A stretch of 64,000 nt of DNA, taken from NCBI RefSeq assembly GCF_000718085.1, contig NZ_JOEC01000001.1, positions 496,001 through 560,000 of the forward strand, written 5' to 3'. Source of the DNA: Mycetocola saprophilus. Its GTDB lineage: Bacteria > Actinomycetota > Actinomycetes > Actinomycetales > Microbacteriaceae. A model generated the notes under the pieces. That model saw nothing but the letters and a program-made list of their open reading frames with translations. It was not told where the DNA came from and made no database searches. A program made the position numbers and the translations under genes. Shown here one piece after another: positions 26,189-35,796 of the stretch; within the stretch, counting starts at the first letter, position 1; each line of letters begins with the position of its first letter.

Positions 26189-27922
26189 ATGCTCTTACGG
26201 CTCTTACTGCGATATTCGCGCCCGTATGTTCGGTGGATCGTGGCCGTTGTTATTTTGCAACTGATCGCGACTCTCGCCGCTCTTTACCTGCCCAGCTTGA
26301 ACGCCCAGATCATCGATCAGGGAGTGGCCAAGGGCGATGTTAACTTCATCTGGGCCACCGGTGCAACCATGCTCTGGGTGTGCCTGGTCCAGGTGGCCGC
26401 CGCGATTGGCGGCGTCTACTTCGGTGCCAAAACCGCGATGGCGGTGGGCCGTGATCTGCGCCGCAGCGTCTATGGTCGTGTCTCCAACTTCCGCGCCCAG
26501 GAGCTCGGTCGCTTTGGTGCGCCCACCCTGATCACCCGCGGCACCAACGATGTGCAGCAGGTGCAGATGCTCCTGCTGATGACCCTGAACTTTATGGTGT
26601 CCACTCCGATCATGTGTGTGGGTGGTATCGTCATGGCCCTGCGTGAGGACGCGGGACTGTCGTGGCTGGTGTGGGTTTCCGTGCCGCTGCTGATCGCCGT
26701 GGTTGGTTACCTGGTCACCCTGCTGATGCCACTGTTCCGCTCGATGCAGGAAAAGATCGACGGCATCAACGGTGTTCTGCGCGAGCAGATCATCGGCATC
26801 CGCGTGGTGCGGGCGTTTGTGCGTGAGGATTTTGAAACCCAGCGCTTTGGCGATGCCAACCACGCGCTGACCCGGGTGTCGCTGAAGGTCGGTTCGATCT
26901 TCGTGCTGATGTTCCCGCTGATCGGTATGATCCTGCACCTGGCCACGGCCGCCGTGCTGTGGTTTGGTGGGCACCGGGTGGATACCGGTGACATGCAGGT
27001 GGGCTCGCTGACGGCCTTCCTGCAGTACCTGCTGCAGATTCTTGCGGCCGTCATGATGGGAACCTTCATGGTCATGATGATCCCGCGTGCGGTGGTCTGT
27101 GCCGAGCGCATCGGTGAGGTCCTGGATGTGGAACCGACCATGTCCGAGCCCGAGGAGCCGGTAGAGGTGGCCGACCCGCGCGGTGTGGTGGAGTTCCGCA
27201 ACGTGGGGTTTGGATATCCGGGGGCCGAGAACCTGGTCCTGGAGGGGTTGTCGTTTACCGCGGAGCCCGGAAAGACCACGGCCATCATCGGCTCGACCGG
27301 GTCCGGTAAGTCGACGCTGCTGAGCCTGATTCCCCGCCTCTACGACGCGGGGGAGGGCGAGGTCCTGTTGGACGGGGTCCCGGTGACTCAGTACACCCGG
27401 GCGCAGCTTTCCGACCGCGTAGGCATGGTCCCGCAGCGCCCCTTCCTGTTCTCGGGCACCGTGGGAAGCAACCTGCGCTTCGGTGATCAGCATGCCGATG
27501 ATGAAAAGCTGTGGCAGGCGCTGACCGTGGCACAGGGTGCCGGCTTCGTACGGGAGAAGGAGCACGGGCTGGACAGCCCGATCTCTCAGGGTGGAACCAA
27601 CGTGTCCGGCGGACAGCGTCAGCGACTGTGTATCGCCAGAACGCTGGTGGCCGAGCCCAAGGTGTACCTGTTTGATGACTCGTTCTCGGCCCTGGATGTG
27701 ACCACGGACTCCAAGCTTCGTGCGGCGCTCAAGGATGAAATTCGTGACGCCACGGTGATTATCGTGGCCCAGCGGGTGTCCACGATCACCGATGCCGACC
27801 AGATTCTGGTGATGGATGACGGCAAGATTGTGGGTCGCGGAACCCACGAGGAGTTGGTTGAATCCAACGAAACCTATCGGGAGATCGTGAACTCCCAGCT
27901 CAGCGCATCGGAGGTGGCGTAA
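26189..27922 (+). CDS. ABC exporter subunit 1 (degenerate catalytic site)
   Basis: 577 aa half-transporter: six membrane helices in residues ~1-310, then a nucleotide-binding domain with GSTGSGKST, signature VSGGQRQRL and Walker B VYLFDDSFSALD. The residue after Walker B is Asp, not the catalytic Glu, so this half has the non-hydrolytic site of an asymmetric exporter. ATG 26189 has AGGA about 8 bp upstream, better than earlier in-frame starts. The stop is 3 bp before the next gene, and together they form a heterodimer for drug or lipid export. The substrate cannot be told. Confidence 0.92.
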   Translation: MLLRLLLRYSRPYVRWIVAVVILQLIATLAALYLPSLNAQIIDQGVAKGDVNFIWATGATMLWVCLVQVAAAIGGVYFGAKTAMAVGRDLRRSVYGRVSNFRAQELGRFGAPTLITRGTNDVQQVQMLLLMTLNFMVSTPIMCVGGIVMALREDAGLSWLVWVSVPLLIAVVGYLVTLLMPLFRSMQEKIDGINGVLREQIIGIRVVRAFVREDFETQRFGDANHALTRVSLKVGSIFVLMFPLIGMILHLATAAVLWFGGHRVDTGDMQVGSLTAFLQYLLQILAAVMMGTFMVMMIPRAVVCAERIGEVLDVEPTMSEPEEPVEVADPRGVVEFRNVGFGYPGAENLVLEGLSFTAEPGKTTAIIGSTGSGKSTLLSLIPRLYDAGEGEVLLDGVPVTQYTRAQLSDRVGMVPQRPFLFSGTVGSNLRFGDQHADDEKLWQALTVAQGAGFVREKEHGLDSPISQGGTNVSGGQRQRLCIARTLVAEPKVYLFDDSFSALDVTTDSKLRAALKDEIRDATVIIVAQRVSTITDADQILVMDDGKIVGRGTHEELVESNETYREIVNSQLSASEVA

Positions 27923-27925
27923 CTC

Positions 27926-29983
27926 ATGGCGCGAAAGAAAAACGATTCCTTGGAATCCGAAACCCCCGAGGCCGTGCTGGAGTTTGACGAGCGCGAGCTG
28001 ACCGCGGGCTCGAGCGATGACATGTTTGGTGGCGGCGCACCGCCCAAGAAGGCCAAGGCATTCTGGCCGTCCGCCAAGCGTCTGATGGGGCTGCTGGCAC
28101 CCGAGCGCGTGGGCGTGTCGGTGGTCGTGGCGATGGTTGTGGTCTCCGTGGTGCTGGGCGTGATTGCGCCCAAGATTCTTGGCCAGGCCATGGACGTCAT
28201 CTTTGGTGGCGCCATCGGAGCGGGTATGCCATCCGGGGCCACCAAGGAGCAGGTCATCGCCGGCCTGGTCGCCTCGGGCGATCAGTCGCGGGCGGACATG
28301 TTGGAAAAGATCAACTTCACCCCGGGCCAGGGCATCGATTTTGTCAACCTGAGTCGACTGATCTTCATCGTGTTGGCCATGTATCTCATTTCGTCCTTCT
28401 TCATGTGGGCGCAGGGATACATCCTGAACAAGCTGGTGATGAAGGTTGTCTATAACCTGCGTCGCGATATCGAAACCAAGCTCAACCGCCTGCCGCTGAA
28501 CTACTTCGATACCCGCCAGCGTGGCGACCTGCTCTCGCGGGTAACCAATGACGTGGATAACATCCAAAACGCGCTGCAACAGGCCTTTGCTCAGATGATT
28601 CAAGCGGTGCTGACCATTATCGGCATCGTGGTGATGATGTTCATCGTCTCCTGGCAGCTTGCGCTGATTGCTCTGATCGCCCTGCCGCTGTCGGCGATTG
28701 TGGCCGGTGTGATCGGTTCGCGCTCGCAGAAGCTCTTCGCCGCCCAGTGGAAGAACACCGGCGTGCTCAACGGGCACATCGAGGAGTCCTTCTCCGGCCA
28801 CGACCTGGTGACCCTGTTCGGGCGCCAGAAGGACATGCTTGAGGGATTCGACGAGCGCAACCAGGGCCTGTTCAAGGCGTCGTTTGGTGCCCAGTTTATC
28901 TCCGGCATCATCATGCCGGCGATGCAGTTTGTCTCGTACCTCTCGTATGTGGGAATCGCCGTGGTGGGTGGATTGCGCGTGGCTACCGGGTCGATGACCC
29001 TGGGTGATGCCACCGCCTTCATCCAGTACTCCCGTGAGTTCACCAGCCCGATCGGTCAGCTGGCCGGAATGGCAAACATGCTCCAGTCGGGTGTGGCCTC
29101 GGCCGAGCGGACCTTCGAGCTGCTTGATGCGGAGGAGCAGAGCGAGGATGACACCACCGGTGCCCTGCCCGCCCACACCGATGGGCACGTGGAATTTGAA
29201 CACGTGACCTTCTCCTATAACGAGGAGACCACGCTGATCGAAGACCTGTCCTTCGAGGCGGAGCCCGGTCATACGGTGGCCATCGTGGGGCCCACAGGCG
29301 CGGGAAAGTCGACCCTGGTAAACCTGGTCATGCGCTTCTACGAGCTGCAGGGCGGAAGAATCCTGCTGGATGGCACGGACATTACCACCGTGCCGCGCCA
29401 GGAACTGCGCTCGAAGGTGGGCATGGTGTTGCAGGATGCCTGGCTCTTCGAGGGCACGATTCGGGACAACATCCGCTACGGACGCCTGGACGCCACCGAT
29501 GACGAGGTAATCGCCGCGGCCCAGGCCACGTTCGTGGATCGTTTCGTGCGTCAGCTCCCCGACGGCTACGACACGATTCTGGACGATGCCGGGTCGAATG
29601 TGTCGGCCGGCGAGAAGCAGCTGATTACGATTGCCCGAGCCTTCCTGGCATCGCCCTCGCTGTTGATCCTGGACGAGGCCACCTCCTCGGTGGACACCCG
29701 AACCGAGCTGCTGGTGCAGCAGGCCATGGCCGCGCTGCGCACGGACCGGACCTCGTTTGTGATTGCCCACCGCCTCTCGACGATCCGGGACGCCAACACG
29801 ATTCTGGTGATGGAGTCGGGCCGGATCGTCGAGCAGGGCTCGCATGAGTCGCTGCTGAAGAAGCAGGGCGCGTACTACAACCTGTACATGTCGCAGTTCT
29901 CGGGCGGTCATGACCTGGAGGAGTCCGCGGACCCGCTGGCATTTGATGCCACCGGAGCCATCCCGACCCAGCCGACAAGCTAG
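27926..29983 (+). CDS. ABC exporter subunit 2 (canonical catalytic site)
   Basis: 685 aa half-transporter. A polar N-terminal tail (~45 residues) precedes six membrane helices; between helices 1 and 2 there is a loop of about 65 residues (around 90-150), longer than usual. Nucleotide-binding domain: GPTGAGKST, Walker B LLILDEATSSVD with the catalytic Glu, but a weak signature VSAGEKQL. This is the expected complement to subunit 1, since the weak signature completes the degenerate site and the Glu the active one. Related in plan to BmrCD and TM287/288. Confidence 0.93.
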   Translation: MARKKNDSLESETPEAVLEFDERELTAGSSDDMFGGGAPPKKAKAFWPSAKRLMGLLAPERVGVSVVVAMVVVSVVLGVIAPKILGQAMDVIFGGAIGAGMPSGATKEQVIAGLVASGDQSRADMLEKINFTPGQGIDFVNLSRLIFIVLAMYLISSFFMWAQGYILNKLVMKVVYNLRRDIETKLNRLPLNYFDTRQRGDLLSRVTNDVDNIQNALQQAFAQMIQAVLTIIGIVVMMFIVSWQLALIALIALPLSAIVAGVIGSRSQKLFAAQWKNTGVLNGHIEESFSGHDLVTLFGRQKDMLEGFDERNQGLFKASFGAQFISGIIMPAMQFVSYLSYVGIAVVGGLRVATGSMTLGDATAFIQYSREFTSPIGQLAGMANMLQSGVASAERTFELLDAEEQSEDDTTGALPAHTDGHVEFEHVTFSYNEETTLIEDLSFEAEPGHTVAIVGPTGAGKSTLVNLVMRFYELQGGRILLDGTDITTVPRQELRSKVGMVLQDAWLFEGTIRDNIRYGRLDATDDEVIAAAQATFVDRFVRQLPDGYDTILDDAGSNVSAGEKQLITIARAFLASPSLLILDEATSSVDTRTELLVQQAMAALRTDRTSFVIAHRLSTIRDANTILVMESGRIVEQGSHESLLKKQGAYYNLYMSQFSGGHDLEESADPLAFDATGAIPTQPTS

Positions 29984-30037
29984 GGAGTAGGCGGGATCCG
30001 GCACGCTCAGTGCCGGGGAATCTCCCGCCCGAATTCC

Positions 30038-30084
30038 GGGGGCCGTCTGGTGTGCCGAGCGCACCGGTCGGCCCCCTGGTGTTT
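30038..30084 (+). terminator. Terminator of the ABC exporter operon
   Basis: GGGGGCCG (30038-30045) pairs with CGGCCCCC (30069-30076), with further pairing inside, followed by TTTT at 30082-30085, just before the convergent ogt stop. Confidence 0.7.
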
Positions 30085-30090
30085 TCCGAG

Positions 30091-31068
30091 TCATTCGTCA
30101 AACACCCCCTCGTGGGTCAGCAGGGCGTGCTTCACCCAGGTGCCGGCGATGTGCCCGCCCAGGCTACCGTCGGCGTGAATCACCCGATGGCAGGGGAAGA
30201 TAATCGGCACCGGGTTGAGCGCGCAGGCGGCCCCCACCGCGCGCATGGCCAGGGGGCGCCCGGTGGCTGTGGCAAGCTCCCCGTAGCTCACGGTGGCACC
30301 GTAGCGGAGACGGGGAAGGAACCCCAGCACCTCACGGTGGTAAAGACCGAAGGGCCCGAGGTCGATGGGAAGATCGAATCGACGTCGTTCGTGGGCGATG
30401 TATTCGCCCAGTTGTTTCACCGCTAGTTCCACATGGCGACGTGAGCGTTCGGGCGCGATACGCAATCCATCGGCCAGCCTGCCCAGGGTGGGGCCGCCTC
30501 CGGATTCAAGAAACGAGAGGCGTACGACCCCGGCCGCCGAGGCCAGCACCGTAAGGGTTCCCCAGGGGGAGGAGAGCGAGGCTTCGTGGGCATCCAGCAC
30601 CGTCCCGTGACGCGCGCGGGCGGGATGGGCAGCCCGGGTGCTGATGGCCGTGGGGATCCGCGGGAGCGGTGCCGGTGGACGGCTTCCGGCAAAGCCAACC
30701 GGGAGCGCCTCCGGGTCGGCGGGATCCGCCGGGGAGAACTTCACCCGCGAGCGTGAACGCTCTCGAAAACGTCCGTCTCGGATGAGGCGGTGCAGCACCG
30801 CGGTATCCGGGGTATCGGGAAGCGGGGAATCCGAGGAAGCGCCGGTGAGTCCGGGCGGGAACGGAATGGTCGGTGCCGGGCCCAAAACCGGTGCCGGGCC
30901 CAGAACCGGTGCCGGGCCCAAAACCGGGGACGGACTCGACACCGGGGGTGGACTCGACATCGGAGAAGGACCCGACCCCGGGAACGAACTCTGGTCTTTG
31001 GCCTGCTTGGGGTTTTCGGACTGCGCCCGGCTTCGGTCCGATTCCCGATCTTCGGGCGTGGGCTTCAT
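30091..31068 (-). CDS. ogt: Methylated-DNA-protein cysteine methyltransferase with long N-terminal extension
   Basis: 325 aa; usual Ogt is 160-180 aa. The C-terminal half is a normal alkyltransferase that takes alkyl groups from O6-alkylguanine onto the Cys of FPCHRVI, with the helix-turn-helix segment SYGELATATGRPLAMRAVGAA and Asn of ALNPVPI. The N-terminal ~155 residues are Pro/Ser-rich with PVLGPA repeated three times, then a basic segment (IRDGRFRERSRSRVKF). GGGAG before ATG 31068 supports this start, so the tail is probably translated. It may be a flexible tether; no second enzyme domain is visible. Confidence 0.9.
   Translation of the reverse strand: MKPTPEDRESDRSRAQSENPKQAKDQSSFPGSGPSPMSSPPPVSSPSPVLGPAPVLGPAPVLGPAPTIPFPPGLTGASSDSPLPDTPDTAVLHRLIRDGRFRERSRSRVKFSPADPADPEALPVGFAGSRPPAPLPRIPTAISTRAAHPARARHGTVLDAHEASLSSPWGTLTVLASAAGVVRLSFLESGGGPTLGRLADGLRIAPERSRRHVELAVKQLGEYIAHERRRFDLPIDLGPFGLYHREVLGFLPRLRYGATVSYGELATATGRPLAMRAVGAACALNPVPIIFPCHRVIHADGSLGGHIAGTWVKHALLTHEGVFDE
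30872..30925. repeat. Three 18-bp tandem units inside ogt
   Basis: Units 30872-30889, 30890-30907 and 30908-30925 differ by one base and encode repeated Pro-Ala-Pro-Val-Leu-Gly in the N-terminal tail of the methyltransferase. Confidence 0.9.
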
Positions 31069-31265
31069 GGTGTGCTCCCTGTGGTCTGCGTTCGCTACGC
31101 GGGGAGGCAGGGGCTCACGGGTGTGACTGTGGCGTGTGCGGGCCTAGTGATGCATCCCTCGGCGTGGTTGGTTGGAGTCCCAGTCCACCAGGGGTACTGA
31201 ATTCACATCGAGGGTGGCCGCATATTGTGGAGAACTTTGCTGCGGGGTGAGGCTGTGGGCAACGT

Positions 31266-32810
31266 CTAGGCGCGGGAATCTGCCTCGCCAACATGCTCGC
31301 CGTCGCCGTCGCCGTCGCCGTCGCCCTGAAGCTCCGCCTGACGCGCGGCATGCGCCAACCCGGCCTCATGCGCCCGGTCATACTCCTCGGCGCTGAGCGC
31401 CCCCACAACCGAGTGCGAGCGGGAATACACCAGGTACCAGATCACCCCGATCACCATCCAGATCACAAAGACGATCCAGGTGTTGCTGCCCAGGCTCACC
31501 ATAAGCCCCACACAGCACACAAATCCCAGGATCGGAACCACCGGATAGAGCGGCACTCGGAAGGCGCGCGGCGCGGACGGACGGGTGCGGCGCAGGTAGA
31601 TGACCGCGAGGTTGACCAGGGCGAAGGCAAACAGCGTCCCGATGCTGGTGGCATCGGCCAGCTCACCCAGCGGGATCAGGGCGGCGGTGATCGCCACGGC
31701 GATGCCGATGATCAGCGTACCGGCCACCGGGGTGTGGCTCTTGGCGGAGATCCGCTGGAACACCCGCGGCACCATGCCGTCGCGGGACATACTCATCAGG
31801 ATGCGCGTCTGACCATAGAGCACGGTGAGAACCACGCTGGCGATCGCGATCACCGCACCGATGGCCATGACCAGGGTGATCCAGGGGGTGTGGGTGATCT
31901 CATCCAGAATGGCCGCGAGCGTGGGGCCGTTCTCGGTGAACTCGGTCCAGGGGTGGGCACCGAGGGCGGCGATCGCCACCAGGATGTAGATCACGGTCAC
32001 GATTCCGAGCGAGAGCAGGATCGCGCGCGGCAGATCCCGGCGCGGATTGAGCGCCTCCTCACCGGCGGTGGAGGCCGCATCAAAACCGATATAGGAAAAG
32101 AACAGGCGCGAGGCCGCGGCGGCGATGCCCGCGGTCCCCATCGGGGCCAGCGGCTCGAGGTTTCCGGCCCGGAAGGCGGTAAACGCGATCACGATGAACA
32201 GCAGCATGGTGGCAATTTTGAGGACCACCATGATGGTGTTGACGGTGATCGATTCGCTGGTACCGCGCACCAGCAGGAACATCGCAATCAGGACCAGGGC
32301 GGCCGCGGGCAGGTTCACGATGCCGCCGGCATCGGGCCCGGCCACCAGCTCACGCGGAAGCTCCAGTCCAAAGACTCCCAGCGCGTCGTTGACATACTCT
32401 CCGGCGCCCACGGCCACGGCGGCCACCGAGACCGCATATTCGAGGATCAGACACCACCCACAGACCCAGGCGAGCCCCTCACCCAGGGTCGCATAGGCAT
32501 ACGAGTAGCTGGATCCGGACACCGGGACGCTGCCGGCCATTTCGGCATAGGACAGCGCCGAGAGCATCGCGGTGAATCCGGCCACGATAAACGCGATCCA
32601 GACGGCGGGCCCGGCCATCGGCACCGCGGTGCCCAGCACCACAAAGACTCCGGTTCCCAGGGTCGCGCCGATGCTGATCATGGTGAGCTGCCAGAGCCCG
32701 AGGCTGCGGCGCAGGGCGGGCTGGGATCCATCCGAGAGTGGGACGTCGATGGGCCGGCGGCGGGTCAATTGAGCGGCCAGGCCGAGGGTGGGACGGGGTG
32801 CAGAACTCAC
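31266..32810 (-). CDS. APC-family amino-acid permease
   Basis: 514 aa with about twelve membrane helices. The N-terminal consensus SIGATLGTGVFVVLG and helix 3 region place it in the cationic amino-acid transporter-like branch (YfnA/CAT). GTG 32810 follows GGAAA; the frame continues to 32957 but crosses the upstream terminator. The C-terminus is acidic and carries alternating Gly-Asp residues. Probable proton-coupled uptake of an amino acid; no adjacent catabolic gene hints at which one. Confidence 0.9.
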   Translation of the reverse strand: MSSAPRPTLGLAAQLTRRRPIDVPLSDGSQPALRRSLGLWQLTMISIGATLGTGVFVVLGTAVPMAGPAVWIAFIVAGFTAMLSALSYAEMAGSVPVSGSSYSYAYATLGEGLAWVCGWCLILEYAVSVAAVAVGAGEYVNDALGVFGLELPRELVAGPDAGGIVNLPAAALVLIAMFLLVRGTSESITVNTIMVVLKIATMLLFIVIAFTAFRAGNLEPLAPMGTAGIAAAASRLFFSYIGFDAASTAGEEALNPRRDLPRAILLSLGIVTVIYILVAIAALGAHPWTEFTENGPTLAAILDEITHTPWITLVMAIGAVIAIASVVLTVLYGQTRILMSMSRDGMVPRVFQRISAKSHTPVAGTLIIGIAVAITAALIPLGELADATSIGTLFAFALVNLAVIYLRRTRPSAPRAFRVPLYPVVPILGFVCCVGLMVSLGSNTWIVFVIWMVIGVIWYLVYSRSHSVVGALSAEEYDRAHEAGLAHAARQAELQGDGDGDGDGEHVGEADSRA

Positions 32811-32928
32811 GGAGGTTTCCAAGCGATGAATGAATAGGAAGAGAATAAGTCTCGCAGACAACCGCGGAAGCCGCGTTATCCGGTCCGACCCGGTGCGGTC
32901 GATACCTCCGAAACGCGGCCCAAAAACA

Positions 32929-32965
32929 CGCATCGCGTGGACATTCCAGATGTCCACGCGATGCG
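32929..32965 (-). terminator. Strong intrinsic terminator of the MFS exporter gene
   Basis: Perfect 16-bp stem (32929-32944 with 32950-32965), 5-nt loop; on the minus strand it is followed by TGTTTTTG. It separates the MFS gene from the permease gene downstream. Confidence 0.92.
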
Positions 32966-32987
32966 GGTGTTGCGATGAGTATCCGGG

Positions 32988-34457
32988 TCAGTGACCCATC
33001 GGAGCCTCACCCTCGGGCAGATCGGCGGGCTTGCCGATGAAGGGGGCGATCAGGATCAGTGCGGTGGCGATGCAGGCACCCACCAGGAACGCCTGGGAGA
33101 CACCGCCGGCCACGGCCGCGCCCGCGGTGGCACCGCCGGCCACCAGCGCCTGGGTCTGAATCGACAGGATGGTGACAAACAGGGCGGTACCCACGGCACC
33201 GGCCACCTGCTGCACGGTTCCCACGATCGCACTGGCGTGGGAGTAGAGCGCGGGCCGAACCGCGCCCAGGCTCACCGTAAACAGCGGGGTGAACAGCAGC
33301 GCGAGGCCGAGGCTCATCACGATGTGGGCGCCCAGCAGGACCCAAACCGAGCTGCCGGCGGCGGTGCCCACGGTGGCCAGGAACCACAGGGCACCGGCGA
33401 CGATGATCGAACCCGGGATCATCAGCGGACGCGGACCCACCCGGTCAAACAGGCGACCCACAAACGGCGCCATCAGGCCCATGACCAGCCCGCCGGGGAG
33501 CATGAACAGGCCGATCTCGATGGTGTCGAGTCCCAGCACATTGGTCAGGTAGATCGGCAGCAGGATGATGGTGCCAAACAGTGCGGCCATGGCCACCACC
33601 ATCATCAGGATGCCGGCGGTGAAGGTCGGCGACTGGAAGGTGCGCAGGTCCAGCAGCGCACGGTCACGTCGCGACAGCAGGATCTGGCGGATGATGAAGG
33701 CCGCCAGGCTCACGGCGCCCACCACCAGGGAGACGATCAGCGTGACGCCGCCGTCGGTGGTTTCCTCGGAGATGCGGCTGATGCCGAAGATCAGTCCACC
33801 AAATCCGAGGGCGGAGAGGATCACGCTGAACACATCCAGCGGAACCACGCGCGGCTCGGTGACGTTGGAGATGCTGCGGATGCCGATGATCAGCATGATG
33901 ATCGCGATCGGGAGCACCAGACCAAACATCCAGCGCCAGCCCAGCGAGTGCAGGATCAGGCCGGAGATGGTGGGGCCGATGGCCGGGGCCACCGAGATGA
34001 CGATGGACACCGAACCCATCATCCGGCCGCGTTTTTCGGCGGGGACTAGGGTCATCAGGGTGGTCATCAGCAGCGGCATCATGATGGCCGTACCGCTGGC
34101 CTGGACGATGCGGCCCAGCAGCAGCATCACAAATCCGGGGGCCACCGCGGCGATCAGGGTGCCCAGGGAGAACAGGCCCATCGCGGCGATGAAGATCGGG
34201 CGAGTATTAAAACGCTGCAGCAGGAACCCGGTAATCGGGATGACCACGGCCATGGTGAGCAGGAAGCCGGTGGTGAGCCACTGCGCTGCGGCAATGGTGA
34301 TTTCGAGATCATGGGTGAGCGAGGGCAGCGCCACGCTCATGATGGTCTCGTTCAGAATCACCACAAACGCGGCGGCGATCAGCAAACCGATGACCCGATT
34401 ATTGCGTCGGGTGTTTGCGACCTCGTCGGAGACGGGTGTGGTGGTAACAGATGACAA
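32988..34457 (-). CDS. MFS drug exporter (DHA2 family)
   Basis: 489 aa with fourteen predicted membrane helices. Motif C-like glycine-rich segment ISVAPAIGPTISGLILHSLG and early LTTGFLLTMAVVIPITGFL are typical of DHA2/EmrB-QacA exporters, which use proton motive force. The start is uncertain: TTG 34457 (MSSVTTTP) follows AGGAAG at suitable spacing, and there is no ATG between it and the first helix. Divergent from sbcD with a 150-bp space. Substrate unknown. Confidence 0.9.
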   Translation of the reverse strand: MSSVTTTPVSDEVANTRRNNRVIGLLIAAAFVVILNETIMSVALPSLTHDLEITIAAAQWLTTGFLLTMAVVIPITGFLLQRFNTRPIFIAAMGLFSLGTLIAAVAPGFVMLLLGRIVQASGTAIMMPLLMTTLMTLVPAEKRGRMMGSVSIVISVAPAIGPTISGLILHSLGWRWMFGLVLPIAIIMLIIGIRSISNVTEPRVVPLDVFSVILSALGFGGLIFGISRISEETTDGGVTLIVSLVVGAVSLAAFIIRQILLSRRDRALLDLRTFQSPTFTAGILMMVVAMAALFGTIILLPIYLTNVLGLDTIEIGLFMLPGGLVMGLMAPFVGRLFDRVGPRPLMIPGSIIVAGALWFLATVGTAAGSSVWVLLGAHIVMSLGLALLFTPLFTVSLGAVRPALYSHASAIVGTVQQVAGAVGTALFVTILSIQTQALVAGGATAGAAVAGGVSQAFLVGACIATALILIAPFIGKPADLPEGEAPMGH

Positions 34458-34608
34458 AAAGACTCTTCCTCTGGGGACATTCAGGGATAACGTACATTGT
34501 GCTAACGGTCTTGCCCGTGGGTTCATTCCGCAAAAGGGTAAAGCGGGGGTGAACTTTTTGGTGTGGCGAGCCGGGCAGGCACGGCTTCGGGCTCGGTATC
34601 GTAAGGGT

Positions 34609-35763
34609 ATGAGACTACTGCACACCTCCGACTGGCACGTCGGTCGCAGCTTCCACGGGGCCAGCACGCTGGCAAATCTGGAGGCCGTGCTCGGCGAGCT
34701 TGCCCGCATCGTGACCGCGGAACGGGTGGATGTGGTGGTGGTATCCGGGGACATTTTTGATACCGGAACCCCCTCGGCCGCCGCCTATGCGGTGCTCGGG
34801 AATGTCCTGCGTGACCTGCACCGCACCGGGGTGCGCATCGTACTCACCTCGGGCAATCACGACTCCGCCCAGCGGCTGGGGTTCCTGGCCGAGTTCACGG
34901 CGAATGCCGGGGTGTATGTGTGCACCGATCCCGAGGCCCTGGATGTGCCGATCGAACTGGCCGATGAGTATGGTCCCGTCCTGATCTACGGCATTCCCTA
35001 TCTGGAACCCGCGCTGCTGCGCTACCGCTTTCCCGATGCCGATCTGCGCGGGCAGGAAAAAACCATGCGGTTTGCGATGGAACGCATCCGCGCCGATATC
35101 GCCACCCGGCCGCCGGCCCGCACGGTGATTGCCGCCCACTGCTTTGCCTCGGGGGCCAGCGGGGGAGACGGGGAACGCGACATCACCGCGGGTGGCATCG
35201 AATCGGTCCCGCTGGATGTGTTCGACGGGGTGGACTATGCCGCCCTGGGCCATATTCACGGCCGAGCCACCCTGCGCGAGCACGTTCGCTACAGCGGTGC
35301 CCCGCTGCACTATTCCTTTTCCGAGGTGAACAAGCCCCGGGGTGGGTGGATCGTGGATCTGGACGGTGCCGGTCTCTCCGAGGTGCGCTGGGTGGATCTC
35401 CCGATTCCGCGCCCGCTGGCCGTGCTGCGTGGCACCCTCGAGGAGATTCTCGCCGATCCGGCGCGGGAGGGGGTTCGCGAGCACTGGGTCGCCGCGATCC
35501 TCACCGATCCGGTGCGCCCGCTGGACCCGATGCGTCGCCTGCAGGAACGTTTCCCCTTCGCGCTGACCCTGGAACACGCCCCGGAAACCGCGATCGTGGA
35601 CACCTCCACGAGCTATGCGACCCGGGTGCGTGAGCGCGGGGACGGAGAGATCATCGCCGGGTTCCTGGAACTCGTCCGCGACGGGGTGGGTCCCGACGCC
35701 GAGGAGCGGGCGCTGATCGACGATCTGATCCGTGCCGAGCAGCGCCGTGAACGCCAGGAATGA
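34609..35763 (+). CDS. sbcD: SbcD nuclease subunit (Mre11-like)
   Basis: 384 aa metallophosphoesterase subunit of the SbcCD complex, which cuts DNA hairpins and blocked double-strand ends. Metal-binding motifs in order: HTSDWHVG, VVSGDIFD, TSGNHDS, AAHCF and GHIHGR. ATG 34609 begins the first motif exactly as in homologues. Followed after 33 bp by sbcC. Confidence 0.95.
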   Translation: MRLLHTSDWHVGRSFHGASTLANLEAVLGELARIVTAERVDVVVVSGDIFDTGTPSAAAYAVLGNVLRDLHRTGVRIVLTSGNHDSAQRLGFLAEFTANAGVYVCTDPEALDVPIELADEYGPVLIYGIPYLEPALLRYRFPDADLRGQEKTMRFAMERIRADIATRPPARTVIAAHCFASGASGGDGERDITAGGIESVPLDVFDGVDYAALGHIHGRATLREHVRYSGAPLHYSFSEVNKPRGGWIVDLDGAGLSEVRWVDLPIPRPLAVLRGTLEEILADPAREGVREHWVAAILTDPVRPLDPMRRLQERFPFALTLEHAPETAIVDTSTSYATRVRERGDGEIIAGFLELVRDGVGPDAEERALIDDLIRAEQRRERQE

Positions 35764-35796
35764 GCCGATGAATTTGAGACTGCAGGAGGGTGTGGC

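Noticed and set aside
26204..30094. 1296-codon open frame antisense to the ABC exporter pair
   Set aside because: Same artefact; His/Gln/Gly-rich translation with no domain, while the sense strand encodes two clear ABC subunits.
31069..31265. Gap before ogt checked for a tRNA or small RNA
   Set aside because: No cloverleaf, TTCGA-type loop or CCA end could be assembled; it most likely holds only the ogt promoter.
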